Below the pieces are notes generated by a model that saw only the letters and a list, made by a program, of their open reading frames with translations, ran no database searches and was not told the DNA's origin. This document shows, piece by piece, positions 1-11,470 of a stretch of 64,000 nt of DNA. The position numbers were made by a program, and so were the translations under genes. Source of the stretch: Macadamia tetraphylla (taxonomy: Eukaryota > Streptophyta > Magnoliopsida > Proteales > Proteaceae); contig CM040961.1 in assembly GCA_022985045.1 (NCBI GenBank), forward strand, positions 19,016,584-19,080,583. Direction: 5' to 3'. The number at the start of each line of letters is the position of its first letter. Positions within the stretch are counted from its first letter, which is position 1.

Positions 1-2610
1 AGGTAATATCAATGGGGGGTTTTTGCTATAGTGAAGGAAGAAGGAAGAAAAGTTAAGGAAGAAGAAAAGGGAAAGAAAGGAGAAGAAATGTGTGTGCCAT
101 TCTTGGAACTAATGTGAGCTTTCTACAAAGGAGGAAAAGAAAGTAAAAAAAAAAAGGGAAAGAAAAGAAAAGGGAGGAAAGGAAAGAGAAGGAAAGAGAG
201 GGAAGCAAGAGAGAGGGAGAGAGTGACTGGGAAAACTACTACTGCCAAGGGGTTCCAGTCGATTGTCAACTTTTTGGGTTACAACCGTTCTTGGAAGTTC
301 CAATGAATCCGAGGAATCTCCAGAACATCTCCGAGACAACACTAGACATCTCTTGATATCTCTGGATATCTCAAACAAGGGTTGTAAGCATCTCCAACCT
401 CTGCATTTATTTTCATATGTATGTTTGAGTATTTGTATGTATGCTAGGTATAGGAGTTTGATATTGTAGATCTATGCTAGCATGCGTTTCATTGTAGGGC
501 ATTGATATAAGCCCAACTTCATTTGTAATTGGTGTCTAGTGGGTGTTGGACACAGAGATAGTGTGTTCCTTGGTAGTTACCATTACCTAAACCTATTTGC
601 CGTGGGTGTGGCCTCTCAGATCATTCTGGGAAAGTAGGGGTGAAGACCAATGTCAAGGGTGGAAATTGAGAATGTGTTCCTTTGGCTGCTAGTATAGTCA
701 AAGTTAGTACTTAAGTAGATGTTGAGCCCTGATAGTGGGCATTACTCCGTGCATGTAGGCAACTGGCCGAAGCACGTATTTCCTATGTTATGGTTGTGTA
801 TGTGTGCTTTGTATATTGGAGTGGTTGTTTGCAAGATGGTGTGCACATCTGGTAGGCCTAACCACTTAGTGGTGCAATGTGGGTATGCATGTGGCTGTGT
901 ATATGTGAATGACAATACTTGCAGTGTAGGGGATTCGAGACAGCTCTAGCCAGCAGTACAGGCTGTGTGAGTAAGCTCTATGCCGCGGTGAAAATTGTCA
1001 GTACACATAACAACTTTGGGCAGCATTGGTAGAATGTGTGTGCATTTGTTAAAGTGCCAATAGTGATCGCCACATTAGGGTTACAATTCAAAAAGGAAAA
1101 ATAATTTAACACACTGATTTAACCCCTCTTAGTGTTAGCCGGGACCCAACAGTCCCTATTGCGAACCCGTCTTCTTTCCTGATTCCTTCTCCCAAGACCG
1201 ACCGACCGACCGACCGACCGACTGACCCACCTGCATTCATTTTTCATCGACCATCGAATTTTGAGTATGAAATTGCCCACGGACTAGACCAGGGCTTGTA
1301 GATCATGCAACACTCCAGATGCACCTTTTCATTTCATCCATTTTTCTTTAATTCAGTGAGAAACATCATCCTCTATATCACATTCCTTGTTTATGGTTGA
1401 CCCTGTATATCTAAAATAGTCACATTTCGGTATCTCTCTCTCAAGTCAGTCTATATCTATATGACTAGTTTTGTTTGATTAGATTACAGTATTCCTGTGA
1501 ATGAGTTACTCTTAGTTTAACTGTTTGATTTAATTCTTTCAGATCAATTTCAGCCAAAAAAAAAGGGGGGGGGGTGGCAAAAACAGCGGTGCCACCCGCT
1601 TTTGGATGGCTGTCCTTGGCTTGGATTTAACTCCTCAGTAAGAACTGAATATATACAGTAAGAGAGTAGATGACCCTTTCCAAACCCTATGATGAATCAA
1701 TTTCAGCTAGCACCATAAACAGTAGAAGAATCACCACTTGAGAGAAGAAACTGAAAACATAGAAGCGGATATGATCTTTGACATCCCACCAACAGGCCTA
1801 GATTAGAATCTTTCCAATCCCTAGAGTTTCCCACTCTCAACTGAATATCACAGCAGCATCAAAGGCAACATCCATTCTCTTTCATTAATTCATTGGAAGC
1901 CTAGAATAGGCTACAGGCTTTGTTATTAAAAGAGAGAATCCCTAGCCAATAGGAAAGATATTTAACTACAATGGATAGCCAATAGAAACATAACACAAGA
2001 AGTAAACGCACCAGGCTAGGTAATAAGTCTTTTAGTTAAACAAAACAACTCAAAAAAATAAAAGAAAAACAACTAAAATGTAGCCCACAACTTGGGCTAC
2101 AAAACAGTCTCACTAATGGGCTTTCAATGCCCATGTCGGGCTGGAGCTAAAAGAAGCTCAGCTTCCTTTAAGTTATTGGCCTCTAAGGTTTGTTTGTTTT
2201 TCTTTTTTCTTCAGGAGCAAGTGAAAACTTCCCTGCATCAAGTTCTAGGTCCTATCCTTCTTCTGGTAACATCTCATTCCATTAGGCACATTGATGCTAT
2301 TGTAGATGACCCAACTAATAGTGATATCTATAAGGATTAGGGATGTACGTGCATTGGGGAGGATATGGGTATATCAAGTTACTCGATAGTTTAGGTTTTA
2401 ATTATTAATGAAGATGAAAGAAGTGTTTTTTTTCCCCTTAATTATTCCTATGTTGTTTCCTGGAAATTTCAAATGGTCTAACATCTTAGGGTTTCTATTG
2501 TGGCTTAAATTCATGGCACACAAAAAGCAGTCTGTGCTTTGATTATTTTCAAGAAATTCAATGAAATAATGACACCACCATATATCTATCTAATGGAGTT
2601 CTCTATGCAG
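1..2610. other. Non-coding stretch upstream of the visible RecA exons
   Basis: No convincing exon was found on either strand. The left end (about 20-240) is strongly purine-rich. There is a (CCGA)n run near 1197-1226 and an A8G9 homopolymer near 1557-1574 next to a short inverted repeat (GGTGGC/GCCACC). The missing first exons of the RecA gene (targeting peptide plus about 60-80 codons before the Walker A exon) should lie here or beyond the left edge. I looked for the usual segment ending in an ALGxGGxPxGR-like motif and did not find it. Confidence 0.5.
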
Positions 2611-5600
2611 GGAAGAATTGTTGAAATTTATGGGCAAGAAGCATCGGGCAAAACGACGCTTGCCCTTCATATTATCAAGGAAGCTCAAAGGCTTGGAGGT
2701 TTTTACTACATTTAATTTGTCTGTTTGTGAATAGCGTTTAGTTACTTCTACTTTCTTTTCTAATGCTAGGATGAAATATTGTTCTGTTGCATTTGTGCCC
2801 TTTAGCATCTCTGGAAATGTTGTCAACAGGTTTTGTATTGAAGTTTACATTTCATTTCTAATGCACAGTATTTTATAAGCTATTTGGAGAACTTTTGGTG
2901 AGATTCATTTTAGATGCTGCAGAGTTCTCAGAGCTTTCTTATTTATTTATTTATCGATTTATTTTAAATTGTATTTATGTGAGCTTGAAAATGTGTTACA
3001 TGATTGACTGATCTATGGGAGTTCCATCATTTAGACATTGAGCTTTTTAAGTATCAAGTAGGTGAAATATATGCTTATCTGCTTGCTAGTGCTAATTTTT
3101 TTGGGTCTTTAGCTGTAGCTTTTAAAATGAGGAACTCTTGATTTTTTGGCTGTATCTTAATTTTTATTCCGTCTGCAAGCTTATGATGGGATTTCTATTT
3201 TTAGGGGTTTACTAGGAATTTTGGTTAGAGTGTATTTCTTAAGCTGAGTTGTATCCATTGACTGCTGATTATTATCCGTCGCATACCACTTTTCCTCTTG
3301 TTTTTTTGAATGGTGACTATACTTAAAATCAGAAATTTAAAATAACCATCAAATTATTATTCTATCGTTTGATGATGTCTAATTGGACTGAAAATCGACA
3401 TGTGTACATGATAATGTGGACAACATATCTATAGAGTTTGAGCCAACAATTGTTGCCATGTGGCAGTGAAGGCCAATAGCGTGAGAAATAGGGATGGTCG
3501 TCTATATTGTTCATATAGGACCCTTGCCACCCCCTTCCACAAAAAACAAAAGAAAAAACTATATTAGATCATTTTATTTTACTTGTAAATTTATGAGTAA
3601 TGTGTTATGTTCCATCAACGTTAAATTCATTCGTTCGTTTCGTTTTTGATAGCTGCACCGACAATAGCGAACCCTAAGCGAAGACCTTTCGTTGGCTGCC
3701 ACTCTGGAGCATCCCTCCTTCTCATTCTCTCATCCTATCCCTCTCACCCTCTCTCTTCCTCCTTTTCCCCTCACTCTCTCTCTTCTTCCTCCTCCACTCC
3801 CTTTCTCTTCTTCTTGATCCTCTGCTGGAGCTAGGTATCTCAGTGGGAGTTGCGCCTTGGCCACCGGTTCCGCTGGTTCCCATTCCTGCTAGGCCTGTTA
3901 CTAGGCTTGTATGGTTTCCGTTCTGCCAGCAGCCTCATTGTCTCCAGCTCTGTTCGCCGCTCTTTCGCTAGTCGAGGTCTTGCATTGCTGGTGCTCTCAG
4001 TTGCCGCTTGGTCGCCAGCCACCTGCCTGAACCGCCTGGCTCACTTGGCCAGCCACTGATTTTCTACCAGCTACATGGCCAGCAGCCCGCAAGGCTGACA
4101 GCTATGCTTGGCCGGCAGCCGCTTCACTGTTGCCCTTTGCAAGGCCAGCGACCCTCCGTCATGGAAGTCGCCTCCGCTAGGCCAGCTGCCCTCGTGGCTG
4201 TGGCCCTCCACAAGGCCAGCCCCCCTCTGCCGTGGCTGCCTTCTTGCCGGCAGTGCTCTGAGTCTCATCTTGGCTGCTTGGAAAATGAAGTGTTAAGATA
4301 AGTTGGTTAGGGTTTGTGGAACCCTACCTGAATTGACTTGGTTGCCCTTCTGCGTTGTAATGGGCTTCCTTGCTCGTCTTTAAGCCGCCCATGTGGGCTT
4401 TTGAGTTGTACTGGACATGTTAGTGAGTCCTTTGTTACTTGTTGCCCATCTGGGCCTGGGATGTAGTCCTTAATGGGCTTTTGTTACCCTTATAGGGTTT
4501 TTAATTTTCCTTCGGGGCTGTATATTCCCTCCCCCTTCTTTAATGCATTTATTATTCACCCCAAAAAAAAAACATTAAATTCTTTTTTATTCTTCTAGGT
4601 TTTTAGTAGTTTGTGACTTTTGAGCTTATGTAGTGAGTTGACATTTTCTGTTATTGGCAGGATATTGTGCATATATTGATGTAGAGAATGCAATGGTCGC
4701 ATCACTTGCAGAATCAATAGGTGTGGACACAGATAATCTTCTTATTGCAGGCCCTGATTTTGCTGAAAATTCATTTAAGGTTATTGATACATTGGCCAAA
4801 AGTGGATCAATAGATGTTATTGTCGTGGACAGTGTAAGTCATGCTCCACCTTTGTATGCTTTGTGCTAGGCAAGTAATTTTGCATTTCCCCTTACCTTTT
4901 TCATTGCATTAAGAAAAGAAATGTAATTTGTTTTTAACGTTCCAATAGCATTTCTATACTTTAGCACTGGTAATGCATTTTTTTTGGATGAGTAACAAGG
5001 ATGATTTTATTAAGAGGAACAGAAAGATACAGAAGAGTATACAAATAACACCACCTAGATATAACACACTTCTATTAACACTCCTGGCTAAAGAGTCAGA
5101 TAAACAATCCAAAAATCTTTCTATTGACACCTACATACAATGCACTTGGTAATGATTTTATTTATTTAATTTTTTTAAATGGTAGTCAAATAGAATTTAA
5201 CTTGCAACCTTAAAGTAGAGTTGTTTTTGGTTTTATTATTTCCCTATAGGTTGTAATTAGGTGACACCGTGTTGGAGTCTGAGTAGGCTTTCTACCAAGA
5301 CTTGCTTGCTAAACCTATTATGACTACTTGCTGGATTAGAAATAATGGTGAACACCATGATAGACAAGTACACTGAACCTATCGTGGGTTTATTTCTCTC
5401 TTATTCTCCCATTTCTCTCGCTCTCTCTCTCCGTCAGTTCTCTTCTTCTTCAGATGGTGGTTTCTAGTTTGAGGTTCTGTCACAATATATAAAGAGATGT
5501 TAACTCTCCCCTTCAACAGTGAATGAATTAGATTCTTTTTTTCTTTTTTGAAAAATTGACAGTTGTGAGAAGTCTTCTCTCTGTCTGTCTGTCTCTCTCT

Positions 5601-8600
5601 CTCTCACATACACACTCACATTCTTACCTGAAGGACGATCTTCTGTATTCTCCCTTCTATTGACCTGTTTGTTCGCAGCAGCTATGTTGCCTTCTTCCTC
5701 TCTTTCTGTATTTCTCTCTCCCTCCTGTCGATAGGTTGCTTCTTCTTTGTTTATAGGCTGTTGCAGGTGCTAGAACCAGATCTGATTTTCATCATTGCAG
5801 GTGAATAGCAGTTCTCTCTCTCTCTCTATATATATATGTATTGGTTATTAAATCCCTGATCTGTTTATTGTACTCTGAAACTCTATTGTCAACCTTTATG
5901 GCTTTATCTATTATCTGAATTTAGATTTGCAAATTAGCTTTAGACCATTGTAAATCTGAATTATTACTCTCTTATTTCCTATTTTGATCTCCTGTTATAT
6001 TCTGTTTTCTGTTCTCATTAAATGCTTCTCAAGCCCCATAAATGCTTTGTCAAGTAAAGCTCTACCTCTATACCTCTTTCAATCACTCTTTTTTTCTGGG
6101 GAGCTCTTTACGCTACATGTTTGCATGACATTCTGTAGTATGATCTTGACAGGTGGCAGCCCTTGTTTCTGAATGTGAACTTGGTGTTTTGATGGATACT
6201 AACCTCCCAGATGTGCAATCACGGTTGATGACCCGAGCACTGCGAAAAATTCAGTACTCTTTAGTTCAATCTCAAACACTTCTTGTTTTCATTAATCAGG
6301 TAGAATGACAATCTTCTGTGAGTTTTCTAAACTCCATGAGTTGCTGAAATGACTGTTTTCCTCTCTCCTGTCCAGGTTAGATCAAATTTAAGATCATATC
6401 ACGGTTTCAGGCGTACAAAAGAGGTTAGTTGTGGTGGAAATGCCCTCAAGTTCTATTCAGCAGTACGCCTGAGAATTTTGAGGAGAGGACTGCTAAAAAA
6501 TGAGAGTGAGGTAAAACTTCTAAGATCTGTAGTGAAGGAGTTAGATTGTTTATAGATTTATTTATATATTAGATTTATTAGAGACAATTACCTTATTTTG
6601 GTTCATTGTTGGGTTGGTGCTTTCGCTTCTCAGAATATACTTTGTGATGCAGCAATTTGAGAGCCAGTGGGTAATGGGCCCAACTACAGTAGGGATACAG
6701 ATTAGAACTCGTATAATGGAGTGCTATCTCTGTAAGCATGTAATATGATGACAGTTCAGATTCCAGCAGTACAGGAATGAGCTTGCCATATGGCTTCCTT
6801 TATGAATTCACTTAGACCAGATGTAATACATGGTAGGAAGTGAAATCTGTTCAGAATTGATATCTAATTCCTGATTAAAAGGTGAACTTGGGATTAGAAA
6901 ATCTGAATTTTACTTGGTGGAAAGGGATTTGTAACAGTCAGAATCTGAGTAATAAACCCTATTGATTTATGTGAAACCGATAGGAAAAGTGATAAACTGA
7001 TCAGAAATAAAAAAATATATCGACAATTGATTTGCAGTAATTTGATAATAACAGGAGTGAAAACAAAAGGTTTGGCCATTAAACCCTTGGACAGTAGTGA
7101 CTCATAGCTATTTCATACAAGCAAAGAATAAATGCCGTAGCATGAAATTGAATGAGAAATTCTGATAATATGATTCATAAGCCCACGTCTTGAATCCCCT
7201 TTTAGATTTTCTGTTGACAAGCTTTACCTCCTACTACAGCAGCAGCAGCAGCAGCAAGCAACAACAACAACAAACTCAGCCTTTCCCAATTTAATGGGGT
7301 TGGCTACATGGATCCAAGTAAAACACAAAAGGGAAAACTGAGGTAACAATTACCTCCTACCATGTACACCTTTCGTTATCCTGTTTAGAAACTTCTGTTA
7401 ATTAAACACTTAAATTCGTGCAGAAACTAATGTTTTCCTCAGACTTGTAAAACTTGTCCTTTTTTTATCCAAGACAAATCTAAACTGTCCCTACTAGCCC
7501 ATATCATAGGAGCAAGCTTATCATGGTACTTGAAGAATCAGGTGCTTTTATGGGAATATGAACTACTGTACCTGTGAACTACCTTGAGGAAGAAGAAGTT
7601 CGTGATATAATATGTTTACCACAAACAGATCAGAGGCTTTCCCATTAAACCATAGGATAATAGAGATCCATTCCCTTCTCCGCGATTCCATAAAACCACT
7701 TCATTAATTCATTAAAAGTGTGAGGGTTAAGTCCTTAACATAGAATCATTTGCAAGAAAAACATCGAAACTTCATAACTTGAATCGCTTGAAGAAAAAGA
7801 AACTCTTTAAATATGGAAACTCCTAAAATACCTTTTGATTCACTTTAAGACACTTCTTAAAAAATCAGGCTCAATTTCCTAAAACTTATCTAGGACCTGA
7901 AGACTTGGAAAGTAATCTAAATTCGTGCTTCCCCCTAGTATCTAATATTTAGACTTCGCTTATGACAAGTAAACCTGTAAAAATAACAAGGCCATCCCTT
8001 GTAATGTCGAAACAACCCCATTTTTTTCTTACTTGTAATTGTATCAACCTCATTAAAGATGCTGGAAAAAGATTCCCTTTTTCTGAGGCAAGTGATAGCG
8101 TGGCATGACAGTGATGTCATTACCAAAGTTAATTTAGATGAAAGTACAATAAGAAAACTGTGTAAGAGAAAATGGCTGAAAACTAATTGAGTGGAAGAGA
8201 AACTTATCCAGTAAGAGCTAATGGAGAAAGGTGCATCATGCAGGTGTACCTGGCTTGTTTTATCTTTGGTTTTGTATATCGGAAGTGATTCAGTATTTTC
8301 TTTATGGTACGCAAAGGTGGCTTTAGAATGATGAACTTGCATATATTTGTGAACATTGTTCAGGTCTTGCAATTTTTTTCACTAATTCTTGTGTGAACTT
8401 TCTCTGTGTATTAATAACCCACTAGCTAATTGGTTGAAACTAAAAAGCATTTGTTTCCCATTGTATTGAATCTTTGAGTGATTTCTCAAGCCAAAATTTG
8501 ACTCCATGGAATAACAGGTCCCAAATGTTTCTGTGGATCCAATTGGATGAATTTGCACCAAGTATTTTGACCGAAGTTTCTTGATAGACAGTCTAATGCA

Positions 8601-9568
8601 AGGGGTACAATAGAAGTTTGAAGACGAAAGTGAAAGACTCCTTTTTTCCTATTCTCTTACTGTTGACAGTTCTATTCAGTAATATGATGATCATCATCAC
8701 ATCCTTGACTAGCTGGATGACCTCAACGGAAGATGAGAATAGACTACACTAGTCATACAACTATGTGTGTTTGTGCCATGTATTATAAATTTATAATACA
8801 GTCCTTCAGTTGTCCATAAAAAAAAAAAATAAATAAATAAAGTCATCCTGTTAGGTGCAGAAGTATCTATTGTACCTCACTCTCCAGCAACATTAAGATT
8901 CAACTGACCCTACATAGGGATTGAAAATGAGAAAAATCATGGAGATCTGGTTTATAACTATTAGTTATAAGCTTACAGCTTGATAGGGTTCAACCTAGAA
9001 CTTCGAAGCTTGCGAGAAAGACAATACCTAACATTTTGCATGAAGTATTTAACCCATTCCCTTTTCGGAACTGTAGTCTATCTATGTTTGGCTTTAGCAG
9101 GTTGCTAGTAAAAACTTTCCTACTTGAATATATGTATGCTGGAACTATAAATATCCTTACATCTTTATTATGTTTTGATTCAGTTTTATCTTCTTGAATT
9201 ATCCACTTCAGTACTTAAATTTCACTTTTGAGTCCTTGACCCCCCTCCCTTTCTTTTCTAATGTGTTCCTTTTTTACTAGATTACTGGTATTGGTGTTTC
9301 GGTGCAAGTGGAGAAAAATAAGCTGGCACCTGCGATGAAGAAGGCTGATTTGGAGATAATTTTTGGAAGAGGCATTTGTTGTGAATCAGAGGTTCTGGAG
9401 ATGGCTTGTCAACATGGAGTGGTCTTGAAAGAAGGAAACAGTTACTGCATAGAAGGGGAGATTTTCAAGAATAAGCAGGAAGCTGAACGGTATCTAGCTG
9501 AAAATGATGGGACCCTAGATAAGGTGGTTGCAATCTTAAGAAGCCATTTGTTTGGGAGCAAAAAATAA
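2611..9568 (+). CDS. RECA3: Organellar RecA recombinase, RECA3-like (5' partial)
   Basis: Bacterial-type RecA for homologous recombination, most likely mitochondrial. Five exons are visible: 2611-2698, 4661-4833, 6153-6299, 6376-6510 and 9281-9568, all with GT-AG borders and joining in frame (276 residues plus TAA). The first begins GRIVEIYG and carries a Walker A motif GQEASGKT, where Q replaces the usual P. Exon 2 has YIDVEN, keeping the glutamate matching E. coli E96, and the Walker B strand DVIVVDS. Exon 3 ends LLVFINQ, exon 4 has the CGGNALKFY motif, and exon 5 covers the C-terminal domain. The protein ends FGSKK with no acidic tail, as I recall for Arabidopsis RECA3 rather than RECA2; that and general sequence likeness support the symbol. 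Exon 1 (targeting peptide and N-terminal domain) is missing from view. Introns of 2.0 and 2.8 kb hold repeats. Assignment to the RecA family is secure; assignment to RECA3 is probable. Confidence 0.87.
3629..4571 (+). mobile_element. Poly(A)-tailed GC-rich insertion in a RecA intron (retroposed)
   Basis: About 940 bp, clearly more GC-rich than the surrounding intron, ending in a run of ten A. It is flanked by an imperfect 11-bp direct repeat (ACGTTAAATTC at 3618-3628, ACATTAAATTC at 4572-4582, one mismatch). This is the signature of target-primed retroposition: a LINE, a SINE-like element or a processed transcript. Its 5' part is CT-rich like a 5' UTR. Several overlapping ORFs of 60-97 codons occur, none resembling a known protein to me. 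The 3' part (4300-4560) is rich in GGGCTT/GCCC words. Confidence 0.6.
7238..7314 (-). mobile_element. Au-SINE-like 3' tail
   Basis: Read on the minus strand, this gives a word close to CATGTAGCCAACCCCATT, then AAGGCTGAGT and a TTG-rich tail (CAA repeats on the plus strand). This matches the 3' end of the plant Au SINE family as I know it. The CAG/CAA run at its end is the variable tail. It lies in the last RecA intron. Confidence 0.55.
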
Positions 9569-11470
9569 TCAGTGGTGGCTTGTCAAGTGGATGAATATCA
9601 TAGTCACTAACATTTATCATGTCCTCCATGAATTTGAACTGCAATAATTGGCCATTACCAAAAAAAAAAAATGCAATAATTGGTATTAATTATAAGGGGA
9701 TGTTATATCAGTATCTGAGAAGGCTATGGATTCTTCTCATTCCCTGAAAGACTGATCTGAAGCCTCATCTGATTGAAGATGGGAGATTCCAACTGTTCAC
9801 CAGCTTTCGATGAATCAAAGGTTCTCACTTGATGGTTGTCCTAATGTACCATAAAATTAGCCAGCCCCATGCATTTCTACTTTAGTGATTTTTCCCTGGA
9901 TTACTTGGAGGGCAATTGCACAGAAGGGTTTTGTCATTTATGTTTTCTACCGTTGTCCATGCAGTTGGTCTTTGGAGAAGGTTTAGTCGAGAAATATCGA
10001 TATACTGTTGCTGGCAAGAAGGGTACATTTAGAAGATGATCACTCACCAAAGCCGACTTATTTCCATGTTCCTAATTTTTTTTAAAAAAAGTTGTAATGT
10101 CTTGTAACATAATACATTTTTAAGCTAATTTAATTTTCTTCTGCACCTTCTTGTTCCCTTTACTTTTCCTGTGTGGGGTGGGGGTGGGGTTGGGGTGTTG
10201 TGGGTATCAGAAGTGTTGCTTGCAAAGCTGTTATGCTATGGTTGAAGATGAGTTTATTCAAAAGCTAGGAGGGATTGGGAATGTTAGAAATGTACCTGAG
10301 ATATGGGTAGGCTTGAATGATGGAAGAGGATTCAGTCACTGCTAGGTTTGACTTTCCTTGTTAACTATCTGACTTCCAACAGAGTTCAATCAGATGATAC
10401 TCTCCAGTCTACAGGTACCATGGTAATTTATATATAAGGCACTTATACAGGTTTTCAAACCGACTATGATTAAGCTCTCTTGCTCCTAACGCCAATTTAC
10501 ACATCAATTAGGTTTTTGAAGATCAAGAAGCTCTTTTGTTCCTAAAGCATTGCTGGGTCAATTTTCACCAATTATACTGTCTAGAAAGCCCGCCAAAGAG
10601 GTCCATGGACCATGGATGGAGAGTCGTACTCGCTATACTCATTGTTGAAGACAGAAATTTTCTTGAATCCATTTGTGCCTGAATTCCTCTTCCCCATTGA
10701 CCTTTTCATGACTCCATGTTTGCACCTTTATTCGCTCGATTGGTATCGATGAATGATTGGTTGCTGCTACATCTAGCTTTGGAAAAGGGTGTGCATCTTG
10801 AGGACGGCAATGTCAATAGCCTTCGTAAATGGGGTGTCAATCCCTTGGTTTCTGAGGAGTCGTCCCGACCGATTTCTTCAATTCCATTCGACTGATATTG
10901 ATTCCAATTGAGTTTCCGACTGATTTATACTTGATGTCTAGGGTTTCATCTGTTTCTGACCGATTCTGGCTGAATCAGACCTAATCCTGCTCAATTTGAG
11001 GCATGGTTGTCCTTGATCTTTATAGATTCATATTTTAATTGGGTTGAAACTTAACCTGTGAACAGGAGGCCATTTGCTGACCTAAGCATCTCTTGGTGTG
11101 CGGTGGACCCACGAGGTAACATCTGCCATTGATTTTTGGGGTTCAAGTGAACAGTTGTTTTTTCCATCCCGTTCTGCTCTCTTCTGATACTTCAATTTTG
11201 CCCATTTAGATCTACAATTTGATTATTGGATGGTACATATACTTTCCATCATGTATCTCCATTGTTCGTAGGTGCTGAATCACAGAGAGCAAGAATTGGA
11301 AGAAGAATCGAGAAATAAAACTGTTGTAAATCGGAATCTGTCTTCGATATAATTTTTGAATGATTCTGAAATGCCCCAGGAATGCGAATGCAGTTTTCTT
11401 GCAAATACCAAAATGGGTTATCAGAAACGCCTGATTTTTTTTCAGGCAGCCCAGAAATTGGTACGCCACA
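9569..11470. other. Intergenic: RecA 3' region and PPR 5' region
   Basis: No protein-like ORF. It holds the RecA 3' UTR and the PPR upstream region. A pyrimidine tract ending in TTTTTTTTCAG (to about 11445), just before the PPR start, looks like a splice acceptor, so the PPR gene may have a 5' UTR intron. In the PPR frame, a stop at 11432 closes the frame before the chosen ATG. Confidence 0.4.

Noticed and set aside
4008..4301. 97-codon and overlapping ORFs in the GC-rich insertion
   Set aside because: Several frames are open at once because of GC content; no frame shows a domain. Kept only as a mobile element.
7935..8372. 145-codon minus-strand ORF inside the last RecA intron
   Set aside because: Composition looks random, no motif, and it lies within an intron of a well-supported gene.
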